From assembly GCF_000367365.1 (NCBI RefSeq), contig NZ_BARF01000042.1, positions 62,001 through 126,000 of the forward strand: DNA of 64,000 bases, given 5' to 3'. Position 1 is the stretch's first letter. The number at the start of each line of letters is the position of its first letter. Source of the DNA: Streptomyces prunicolor NBRC 13075 (GTDB taxonomy: Bacteria > Actinomycetota > Actinomycetes > Streptomycetales > Streptomycetaceae). Below are positions 1-6,914 of this stretch, one piece after another. Below the pieces are notes generated by a model that ran no database searches, was not told the DNA's origin, and worked only from the letters and a program-made list of their open reading frames with translations. Position numbers and translations under genes: made by a program.

Positions 1-605
1 GCGCGGACGGCCGGTACGTCACCTTCGACACCCCGGCCCTGCTCGATCCCGAGCACGCGGACGTCTCCAAGACGCGGCTCGTGTACCTGCGCGACCTGCG
101 CACCCAGACCACGGAACTGATCAGCCGGCCGAACAGGTACGCCTACAAGCAGTACGCGGACGCCTCGTCGATCAGCGGGAGCGGGCGGTCGGTGGCGTTC
201 GAGTCCAGCCTTTACTACCTGGTGCCCGACGACACCAACAAGGCCACCGACATCTTCGTGTACGACCGGACGGCACAGACCACCGTCCGGGTCAGCACCG
301 CAGCCGACGGCGCCCAGGCCGACGGCGCGAGCGGCGACGTGAGCCTGAGCGCCAACGGCCGCTACGCGGCGTTCGGTTCGGCCGCCACGAACCTCGTCCC
401 GGGGGACACGAACGGCGTCGCCGACATCTTCGTCAAGGACCTGCGCACCGGGGCGATCCGCCAGTTGACCGGCGGTGCCGACGGAGCCTCCGGTGCCGTC
501 GCCCTCGACGCCGACGGCCGCACCGCCGCGTTCTCCTCCGCGGCCACGAACCTCGTCCCGCGCGACACCAACGGGGTCCCGGACGTGTTCATCCACCGGC
601 ACTGA
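1..605 (+). CDS. PD40/TolB-like beta-propeller protein, 5' end missing
   Basis: The reading frame is already open at base 3, so the start and any signal peptide lie outside the window; the GTG at 81 is internal. The visible part consists of repeats of the type SADGRYVTFDT and SANGRYAAFGS, followed by NLVPGDTNGVADIFVKDL. This is the signature of PD40 (WD40-like) blades found in TolB-type propellers. At least three blades are visible and the protein ends in a blade. The next gene encodes a protein of the same family, so the two are probably paralogues and both exported. The ligand or partner is unknown. Family assignment is confident, function is not. Confidence 0.8.
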   Translation, partial: ADGRYVTFDTPALLDPEHADVSKTRLVYLRDLRTQTTELISRPNRYAYKQYADASSISGSGRSVAFESSLYYLVPDDTNKATDIFVYDRTAQTTVRVSTAADGAQADGASGDVSLSANGRYAAFGSAATNLVPGDTNGVADIFVKDLRTGAIRQLTGGADGASGAVALDADGRTAAFSSAATNLVPRDTNGVPDVFIHRH

Positions 606-635
606 ACGACCGACCGTCATCAGGGGGAACAGATC

Positions 636-1895
636 GTGGACATCAGCGCACGGGCCGCACTGGCCACCGCCCTCGTCACCGCCGCGGTGACCATGGCGGG
701 AACGACGGCGACCGCCGCACCCGAGATCCTTTACACCGAGCGCGCCAGCCTCTCCACGAGCGACGGGCAACTGACCGACGCGTCGTTCGGGGCGGCCGCG
801 ACGGACGACGGTGTCGTGTTCACCACGAACGCGGCCGTGGACAGCGGGGACACCAACGGCCAGTCCGACGTCTTCTTCCGCAGCTCGACCGGGACGCACG
901 CGGTCAGCTACGCGGCGAAGCCCGGTGACGTCATGGCCGACGGCCCCTCCTACGAGCCGTCGGCCTGTTCCACCGGCCGCATGATCGCCTTCGTCTCCCA
1001 GGCTGCCGACCTGACGACGACCCCACGCCAGGACCACGAACCGCTGATCTATGTGCGCAACCGCAGCGTCGGCAAGATCAGCCCGTTGCCGCGCAGTTAC
1101 CAGGGAGTGCCGTTCACGTCGATGGGCAGTCCGGCGATCAGCTTCGACTGCCAGTGGGTCGCGTTCGTCGCCACGCTGCCCTCCACGCCCGACCACGTGG
1201 AGCAGGCGCGCGTCTACCGCTACCGCGTCTACGACGGCTCGATCGCGCCGGTCAGCCAGGTCTCCGAGGACGGCTCACGCGCCGCGGGCCGGCCCTCGAT
1301 CAGCGCCGACGGCCGCCACATCGCCTACCAGTATTCGATCCCGCACCCGGGAGGCCCCGCCAACGACAGCGACATCTACGTACGCGACATGGAGACCGGG
1401 ACCCTGGAGAAGGCGTCCGTGGCGCGGAACGGGGGACCGGCGAACCGCGAGTCCACCGGACCGTCGATCAGCGCGGACGGCCGCCGGGTGGCCTTCGACT
1501 CCTACGCGTCGAACCTCGCGCACGGGGACACCAACGGCAGCGCCAACGTGTTCGTCCGCGACCTCGACACGGACCGCACGCGCCTGATCAAGGGCAAGGG
1601 CCGGGGCGCCTTCACCTACGGGGCCTCGCTCAGCGCGGACGGGCTCCGGGTCGCCTACGAGTCCGGACGCCTGGCCCGTCCGGACGGGCCGCGCCAGGTC
1701 TGGCTCGCGGACCTGACGGCCGGCACCGCACAGCTCGTCAGCGCGAACGCGCGGGGCGGCCCGGGTGACGGGTCCTCGACAAACCCCTCCGTCCAGCCGG
1801 ACGGACTGGCCGTCGCCTTCGCGTCGTACGCCGACGACCTGGTGCCGGACGACACCAACGGCACGCTCGACGTGTTCGTACGGCACCTGAGTTGA
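636..1895 (+). CDS. secreted PD40/TolB-like beta-propeller protein
   Basis: 419 residues. The GTG start follows AGGGGGA nine bases upstream and opens a signal peptide (hydrophobic ALATALVTAAVTMAG, then an AxA-type cleavage near residue 28). The mature part is a series of blades with the recurring pattern SADGRRVAFDSYASNL, (H/P)GDTNG and NVFVRDL, which is PD40 repeat architecture. It starts 31 bases after the upstream paralogue, so the two are likely cotranscribed. No catalytic domain is fused to the propeller. Extracellular binding or scaffold function is an inference. Confidence 0.8.
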   Translation: MDISARAALATALVTAAVTMAGTTATAAPEILYTERASLSTSDGQLTDASFGAAATDDGVVFTTNAAVDSGDTNGQSDVFFRSSTGTHAVSYAAKPGDVMADGPSYEPSACSTGRMIAFVSQAADLTTTPRQDHEPLIYVRNRSVGKISPLPRSYQGVPFTSMGSPAISFDCQWVAFVATLPSTPDHVEQARVYRYRVYDGSIAPVSQVSEDGSRAAGRPSISADGRHIAYQYSIPHPGGPANDSDIYVRDMETGTLEKASVARNGGPANRESTGPSISADGRRVAFDSYASNLAHGDTNGSANVFVRDLDTDRTRLIKGKGRGAFTYGASLSADGLRVAYESGRLARPDGPRQVWLADLTAGTAQLVSANARGGPGDGSSTNPSVQPDGLAVAFASYADDLVPDDTNGTLDVFVRHLS

Positions 1896-1926
1896 TCAAC
1901 CGGCTGTTCGCATCATGAGACGGACG

Positions 1927-1955
1927 GTGAGCACGGACGCGGGGTGTGCCAAACT
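1927..1955 (+). promoter_or_regulatory. candidate promoter of the cimA leader
   Basis: A -10-like CAAACT (1950-1955) lies six bases before the GTG of the leader peptide at 1962, with a weak -35-like GTGAGC at 1927-1932 and a 17-base spacer. This spacing would give a leaderless leader-peptide mRNA. The -35 match is poor, so this is tentative. Confidence 0.35.
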
Positions 1956-1961
1956 GCGTCC

Positions 1962-2012
1962 GTGTTCTCGTTCGCCACGATTATTGGCAGCAGGCGCGCC
2001 GGTCCGCAGTGA
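1962..2012 (+). CDS. putative attenuator leader peptide of cimA
   Basis: A 16-codon frame (GTG to TGA) reads VFSFATIIGSRRAGPQ. The two adjacent Ile codons are both ATT, a rare codon in this high-GC genome. cimA downstream feeds isoleucine synthesis. The stop codon directly abuts a strong hairpin (2013-2039), and a Rho-independent terminator follows at 2068-2093. The layout matches ribosome-mediated attenuation of branched-chain amino acid genes in Actinobacteria. There is no Shine-Dalgarno sequence; translation is probably leaderless from the CAAACT promoter. Only two control codons are present, which limits confidence. Confidence 0.5.
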   Translation: MFSFATIIGSRRAGPQ

Positions 2013-2039
2013 CCGCCTCGTACGACCAGGTACGGGCGG
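2013..2039 (+). promoter_or_regulatory. leader hairpin after the cimA leader peptide
   Basis: CCGCC-CGTAC pairs with GTACG-GGCGG around a six-base loop, with one bulged T at 2018. The hairpin starts at the base after the leader peptide stop codon, where a ribosome at the stop would melt it. It probably serves as the pause or protector hairpin of the attenuator. Confidence 0.5.
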
Positions 2040-2067
2040 CCACCGTCGTCACTCGACCCGCGCGCAG

Positions 2068-2093
2068 ACCTCTCGCACCCGCGAGGGGTTTTT
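2068..2093 (+). terminator. attenuator terminator upstream of cimA
   Basis: ACCTCTCGC and GCGAGGGGT form a nine-base-pair stem (one G-U) with an ACCC loop, followed immediately by five T residues. It lies 113 bases before the cimA ATG on the same strand, so it would cut cimA transcription off unless an alternative fold forms. Confidence 0.7.
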
Positions 2094-2205
2094 CGCTTTT
2101 CTGGCCCACCTTCAGCCGGGAAAGCAGTGCGAGGGATCATTGAGGGACGGTGGAGCCGGTCATTCCGGTACAGACCGAGATTCAGATCCTCAGGAGCCAG
2201 ACACC

Positions 2206-3810
2206 ATGACGGAAACCAGCGAACTCGACGACTCGTTCCACGTCTTCGACACGACCCTGCGTGACGGCGCGCAGCGGGAGGGCATCAACCTCACCGTCGC
2301 GGACAAGCTGGCCATCGCACGGCACCTGGACGACTTCGGCGTCGGCTTCATCGAGGGCGGCTGGCCCGGCGCCAACCCGCGGGACACCGAGTTCTTCGCC
2401 CGCGCCAAGCAGGAGATCGACTTCAAGCACGCCCAGCTGGTCGCGTTCGGTGCCACCCGGCGAGCCAAGGCCAAGGCGAGCGAGGACCCGCAGGTCAAGG
2501 CGCTCCTGGACGCCGGCACCGAGGTCATCTGCCTCGTCGCGAAGTCCCACGACCGCCATGTCGAGCTGGCCCTGCGCACCACCCTGGACGAGAACCTGGA
2601 GATGGTCCGCGACACCGTCTCCCACCTGGTTGCCCAGGGCCGCCGCGTCTTCGTCGACTGCGAGCACTTCTTCGACGGCTACCGCGCCAACCCCGAGTAC
2701 GCGAAGGCGGTCGTACGGTCCGCCGCCGAGGCCGGCGCGTCCGTAGTGGTCCTCTGCGACACCAACGGCGGGATGCTCCCGGCGCAGATCCAGGCCGTCG
2801 TCTCCACGGTCCTCGCCGACACCGGCGCCCGGCTCGGCATCCACACCCAGGACGACACGGGCTGCGCGGTCGCCAACACCCTCGCCGCCGTCGACGCGGG
2901 CGCGACCCACGTCCAGTGCACGGCGAACGGCTACGGCGAGCGCGTCGGCAACGCCAACCTCTTCCCCGTAGTGGCGGCCCTGGAGCTGAAGTACGGCAAG
3001 AAGGTCCTCCCCGACGGCAAGCTCCGCGAGATGACCCGCATCTCGCACGCGATCGCCGAGGTCGTGAACCTCACCCCGTCCACGCACCAGCCGTACGTAG
3101 GCGTCTCGGCCTTCGCCCACAAGGCGGGCCTGCACGCCTCCGCGATCAAGGTCGACCCGGACCTGTACCAGCACATCGACCCCGAGCAGGTCGGCAACAC
3201 CATGCGGATGCTGGTCTCCGACATGGCGGGCCGCGCTTCGATCGAGCTCAAGGGCAAGGAACTCGGCGTCGACATCAGCGGCGACCGCGAGCTGGTGGGC
3301 AGGGTCGTAGAACGCGTGAAGGAACGCGAACTCAAGGGCTACACGTACGAGGCGGCGGACGCGTCCTTCGAACTCCTCCTGCGCGCCGAGGCGGAGGGCA
3401 AGGCCCGCTCCTACTTCGAGGTCGAGTCCTGGCGCGCGATCGTCGAGGACCGCCCCGACGGCACCCACGCCAACGAGGCCACGGTCAAGCTCTTCGCCAA
3501 GGGCGAGCGCATCGTCGCCACCGCCGAGGGCAACGGCCCGGTCCACGCGCTCGACAGCACCCTGCGTGTCGCCCTGGAGAAGATCTACCCCCAGCTCGCC
3601 AAGCTGGAGCTGGTCGACTACAAGGTCCGCATCCTGGAGGGCAAGCACGGCACGTCCTCCACGACCCGCGTCCTGATCGCCACGTCCGACGGCTCGGCGG
3701 AGTGGTCGACGGTAGGCGTCGCGGAGAACGTCATCGCCGCGTCCTGGCAGGCGTTGGCGGACGCGTACACGTACGGCTTGCTGCGCGCGGGAGTCGAGCC
3801 GGCCGAGTAG
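2206..3810 (+). CDS. cimA: (R)-citramalate synthase
   Basis: 534 residues. It condenses acetyl-CoA with pyruvate to (R)-citramalate, the threonine-independent entry to isoleucine. The N-terminal HMGL-like TIM barrel starts with FDTTLRDGAQREG, which holds the metal- and substrate-binding residues. The HTQDDTGCAVANTLAAVDAGA stretch and GYGERVGN follow. The C-terminal part is the LeuA allosteric (dimer) domain, normally the isoleucine feedback site. The ATG at 2206 is chosen because AGGAG lies nine bases upstream; the frame is open back to 1915 but that part is leader sequence. Length matches CimA rather than 2-isopropylmalate synthase. Likely controlled by the upstream attenuator. Confidence 0.93.
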   Translation: MTETSELDDSFHVFDTTLRDGAQREGINLTVADKLAIARHLDDFGVGFIEGGWPGANPRDTEFFARAKQEIDFKHAQLVAFGATRRAKAKASEDPQVKALLDAGTEVICLVAKSHDRHVELALRTTLDENLEMVRDTVSHLVAQGRRVFVDCEHFFDGYRANPEYAKAVVRSAAEAGASVVVLCDTNGGMLPAQIQAVVSTVLADTGARLGIHTQDDTGCAVANTLAAVDAGATHVQCTANGYGERVGNANLFPVVAALELKYGKKVLPDGKLREMTRISHAIAEVVNLTPSTHQPYVGVSAFAHKAGLHASAIKVDPDLYQHIDPEQVGNTMRMLVSDMAGRASIELKGKELGVDISGDRELVGRVVERVKERELKGYTYEAADASFELLLRAEAEGKARSYFEVESWRAIVEDRPDGTHANEATVKLFAKGERIVATAEGNGPVHALDSTLRVALEKIYPQLAKLELVDYKVRILEGKHGTSSTTRVLIATSDGSAEWSTVGVAENVIAASWQALADAYTYGLLRAGVEPAE

Positions 3811-3823
3811 GCGATCCAGAGAT

Positions 3824-4330
3824 TCAGCAGGAGTCCTCGGCGAGCTTCTCGAACTCGCCGAGGCTCATGGCCTTGCCGTCGGCCCAGACCTGGCCGGGAT
3901 CGAGGGCAGTGAGATCGGCTGCGCGGAAGGTGACGGTGCCGGTGTACTCGTAGTTGAACTCGGCCTTGCCGAAGGCGAGTTCGTACGTGTAGTCCGGCAC
4001 CAGCCGCTGCTGTCCCGCGGCACGGGCCCGCCAGCCGGACGGCGGGGTGAAGAGCGGGAACTCGGCGTCGGCGCCGTGCCGCTTGCCGGGTACGCGCCAG
4101 CCCGAGAAGTTCCGGTCGGAGTCCGTGTCGGTCGGAGCCCCAGTGAGCGACAGCCCCTGGATCAGGTCGTCGCCGCACGTCCGCAGGACCGCCTGCGGCG
4201 CGCCGCTCGCATCTGGGCGCGCCGCCGCCAGTGGCAGATCCAACGCCCCGCACCCACTGAGCAGCAGACCCCCGGCCGCCACACCCACAACTACCGCCAC
4301 GCCCCGTCGACCCCGCGCCCGGCTCAGCAC
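3824..4330 (-). CDS. putative lipoprotein, paralogue of the upstream gene
   Basis: 168 residues, starting at GTG 4330 inside the end of the upstream paralogue (7-base overlap, so probably translationally coupled). The N-terminus is a lipoprotein signal with lipobox LLLSGC. The mature protein has one early cysteine (RTCGDD) and ends exactly in cysteine (AEDSC). The C-terminal block DPGQVWADGKAMSLGEF is nearly the same as in the upstream gene. An immunoglobulin-like, beta-rich fold seems plausible. I do not recognise a named family and propose no function beyond an exported, membrane-anchored protein. Confidence 0.75.
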   Translation of the reverse strand: MLSRARGRRGVAVVVGVAAGGLLLSGCGALDLPLAAARPDASGAPQAVLRTCGDDLIQGLSLTGAPTDTDSDRNFSGWRVPGKRHGADAEFPLFTPPSGWRARAAGQQRLVPDYTYELAFGKAEFNYEYTGTVTFRAADLTALDPGQVWADGKAMSLGEFEKLAEDSC

Positions 4331-4866
4331 TTGTCGTCCACAAGGTCGTCGAAGTCGCCCCGGCTCATCGCGCGGTCGTCGGCCCAGACCTGGCCGGGGT
4401 GCAGCGACGCGAGGTCCTTCGCGGTGAAGTAGAGGTCGCCGGTGTACTTGACGCCGGTGCCGTACACCTTGAACGTCAGGGAGTAGGTGCGGCCGGGAGC
4501 CAGTGCCTGAGGCCCGGTCGCCTCGGTCCGCCACGAGCGGGGCGGCTCGAAGAGCGGGAACGTCGTCGTGCCGAAGGGCTCCAGCGGGGGCCCTACCAGG
4601 GGTGTCCGCCAGCCGGTGCCCAAGCTTGGGCTCTCCGCGCTTGCGCTCTCCGCTGTCTCGCTCGCCACGTCGGCCATTTCCTCCTCGGTCCAACTGCCGA
4701 GGTCGATGTCCCCCGCGCGGTCGTGACCGCACGGCTTCACCAGTACGACCGGCTGTCCGTCCGTGCCCAACCAGGCCGCCGCCAACGGGAGTTGCGCGGG
4801 ACTGCACGCGCTCAGCAACCCCACCCCGGCCGCCACACCCACAACCGCCCCCACGACACGTTTCAT
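4324..4866 (-). CDS. putative lipoprotein
   Basis: 180 residues. The ATG at 4866 gives MKRVVGAVVGVAAGVG followed by the lipobox LLSAC, a clear lipoprotein signal. The mature protein contains a single internal cysteine (KPCGHD) and ends in cysteine (DDKC), as does its paralogue immediately downstream; HPGQVWADDRAMSRGDF is the shared C-terminal block. The two genes look like a tandem duplication and overlap by 7 bases. Function unknown. Confidence 0.75.
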   Translation of the reverse strand: MKRVVGAVVGVAAGVGLLSACSPAQLPLAAAWLGTDGQPVVLVKPCGHDRAGDIDLGSWTEEEMADVASETAESASAESPSLGTGWRTPLVGPPLEPFGTTTFPLFEPPRSWRTEATGPQALAPGRTYSLTFKVYGTGVKYTGDLYFTAKDLASLHPGQVWADDRAMSRGDFDDLVDDKC

Positions 4867-4911
4867 GTCCCGCCCCCCGTCGAGGGCGGGACACGACACG
4901 ACCCGCCCCGC

Positions 4912-6780
4912 CTACTGCAGATGCCACTTCTGGTTGGCAGCCCCCGAGCACGTCCAGATCTGCGCCCGAGTCCCGTTCGTCGACGAATTGCCCGTCACGT
5001 CAAGGCACTTGTTGGCCGCCGTGTTCACCACATCACCGGTGGTCGCGTTGTACGACCACTGTTGCGCGGCGGTTCCATTGCAGTCGTACAACTGCACCTT
5101 CGCCCCGTCGGCGGTCGAAGCCGACGTCACGTCAAGGCACTTGCCGAGCGAGCGGACCGTGCCGTCGGTGCCCACGGTCCACTGCTGGGCGGTGGAGCCG
5201 TTGCAGTCGTAGAGCTGGACGGCCGTGCCGTTGGTGGTCGAACCCCCGGCCACGTCGAGGCACTTGCTCGCGAGGCCGACGAACGCGCCGGTCTGGCTGC
5301 CGCCGCCGGACTGCGTGCCCGCCCAGGTGAACGTGGCGGACGTCTTGCCGGGGAGGGAGTAAGTCGCGTGCTGGCCACCCCAGTTGATGGTCACCGTCTT
5401 CGCCGTGGACGCGTCGTTGTACGCGATCAGCGCCTTCGATCCGTCCGGGTTGCGCCACGCCACGTTCGGCACGTTCGTGGACGCGGTGGAAGCGATCCGC
5501 TGGGCGCCGGGGCGGACGAACTTCGTCAGCTGGCCCATCGTGTAGTACTCGACGGTGTAGTCGACGGTCCCGCTCGCGCCGTCGCCGTTGTGCACGGTGA
5601 TCAGGCCGGTGCAGGTGCCGCAACCGCCGTTGTGCGGGCCCATGTTCTGGTCCACGGCGAGCGACCACTTGGTCACCGACTTCGCCCAGTTGCGGGTGTA
5701 GTCGATGATGTTGTTCATGTCCTCGCGCTGCTGGTTGGCGATCCAGGTGCCGCCGGAGTGCTCGGTGCCGAAGGCGTCCAGCGTCGGGTACTGGTTGTGG
5801 ACGGTGGTCTGCTTGGCGATGTCACCGCCGTAGCCGTGCCAGGCGATCCCACCGAAGTTGGGGTTCGAGCGGACGGCCGCGTCGTCCACGGTCGCCGCCG
5901 CGTACGAGTCGTACACGTCCCAGTTCCAGTCGTGCGCCAGCACCTTCGTGGTCAGGCCGGACGCGTTGAGCTTCGGGAGCAGCTCGCTCTTCGTGAAGTA
6001 GGCGAGCCCGGACGCGTTCCAGCTCATCGACGGGTAGCCGGAGCAACACGTCGGCTCGTTCTGGACGGTCACGTACGAGACCGGAACGCCCTGGTCCTTG
6101 TACGCCTGGAGGTACTTGACGAAGTAGTTGGCGTAGGCGCCGTAGTCCTCGGACTTCAGCCAGCCCCCGTTGAGGGAACCGCTGTCCTTCATCCACGCCG
6201 GTGCCGTCCATGGCGAGGCCATGACAGTCAGAGACGGGTTCAGTGAGAGCGCCTGCTTGGTCAGCGGGACGACATCGGCCAGGTCGTGCGCGATCGAGAA
6301 GGAGTTGAGGTTCGGGTCGGTCTGACCGGCCGCCACGTCGTCGTACGAGTAGCCGTAGCGGGCCAGGTCGGAGGCGCCCATCGGGTTGCGCAGGAACGAC
6401 AGGCCGATCCCGTCGGTTGGTGAGAACAACTTGGTCATGGTCGCGTTCCGGGTCGCCGTCGACAGTGCGCCGCTGCTGTTCATCAGCCAGGCCGCCGTGT
6501 CCGTGAAGGACGCGCCGCCCCCGGTGAACGTCTGGTAGCGGGTGTTCTCGTCGACGGTGATGTTCTCGCCGCTGCCACCCGTCCCGGACGAGAAGGCGAA
6601 CGGCGTCTGGGCCTGGAGGCCGCGCGTGATATGGCGTCCGGCGGCGTCGTCGGTGGTGGTGAGCCAGGCCGTGACCTGTTCACCGGCCGCGTGTGCGGGG
6701 GGTACGGCGGCGGTGAAGCCGGCCACGGAGAGCAGTCCGGCGAGCAGCAGCCGGGCCGTGCGGGGGGTTCTCCTGGACAT
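4912..6780 (-). CDS. secreted GH30 glycosidase with ricin-type lectin domain
   Basis: 622 residues. A signal peptide with an early twin arginine (SRRTPRTARLLLAG) ends near PPAHA. The catalytic domain (about 40-490) is glycoside hydrolase family 30, related to glucosylceramidase and beta-1,6-glucanase. The acid/base is Glu242 in QNEPT and the nucleophile Glu340 in GTEHSGG. The last 125 residues form a ricin B (CBM13) beta-trefoil with three KCLDV...QLYDCNG..AQQW repeats. It is divergent from a GH3 enzyme and shares its operator region. Likely substrates are beta-linked glucans or glucosides; the exact specificity cannot be read from sequence. Confidence 0.9.
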   Translation of the reverse strand: MSRRTPRTARLLLAGLLSVAGFTAAVPPAHAAGEQVTAWLTTTDDAAGRHITRGLQAQTPFAFSSGTGGSGENITVDENTRYQTFTGGGASFTDTAAWLMNSSGALSTATRNATMTKLFSPTDGIGLSFLRNPMGASDLARYGYSYDDVAAGQTDPNLNSFSIAHDLADVVPLTKQALSLNPSLTVMASPWTAPAWMKDSGSLNGGWLKSEDYGAYANYFVKYLQAYKDQGVPVSYVTVQNEPTCCSGYPSMSWNASGLAYFTKSELLPKLNASGLTTKVLAHDWNWDVYDSYAAATVDDAAVRSNPNFGGIAWHGYGGDIAKQTTVHNQYPTLDAFGTEHSGGTWIANQQREDMNNIIDYTRNWAKSVTKWSLAVDQNMGPHNGGCGTCTGLITVHNGDGASGTVDYTVEYYTMGQLTKFVRPGAQRIASTASTNVPNVAWRNPDGSKALIAYNDASTAKTVTINWGGQHATYSLPGKTSATFTWAGTQSGGGSQTGAFVGLASKCLDVAGGSTTNGTAVQLYDCNGSTAQQWTVGTDGTVRSLGKCLDVTSASTADGAKVQLYDCNGTAAQQWSYNATTGDVVNTAANKCLDVTGNSSTNGTRAQIWTCSGAANQKWHLQ

Positions 6781-6810
6781 GGATGCGTTAGCCCTTCCTG
6801 ACGAGATGTC

Positions 6811-6844
6811 TTGACGGGTCTGCGGGCCGTTAGTTAACTCACGG
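6811..6844 (+). promoter_or_regulatory. promoter and palindromic operator between GH30 and GH3
   Basis: TTGACG (6811-6816), a 17-base spacer and TTAACT (6834-6839) form a good housekeeping-type promoter for the GH3 gene. The near-perfect 18-base palindrome CCGTTAGTTAACTCACGG (6827-6844, one mismatched pair) covers the -10 box. It lies 47 bases from the GH30 start, so one repressor could govern both genes. The regulator gene is not adjacent. Confidence 0.6.
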
Positions 6845-6914
6845 CGTGATCTAAGTCATGAGTGAACTGTGCGAACCCAGAGTGAACCAGAGCTCCAGAG
6901 CCGAGGGAAGGTCC

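Noticed and set aside
1915..2205. N-terminal extension of cimA, and a 65-codon frame from 1946
   Set aside because: Both frames are open only because of high GC. CimA homologues start near MTETSELDDSFHVFDTT, AGGAG supports 2206, and the region contains a terminator, which should not lie in a coding sequence.
4399..6246. 615-codon frame opposite GH30 and the lipoprotein
   Set aside because: Same kind of GC-driven antisense frame; no ribosome site or recognisable motif.
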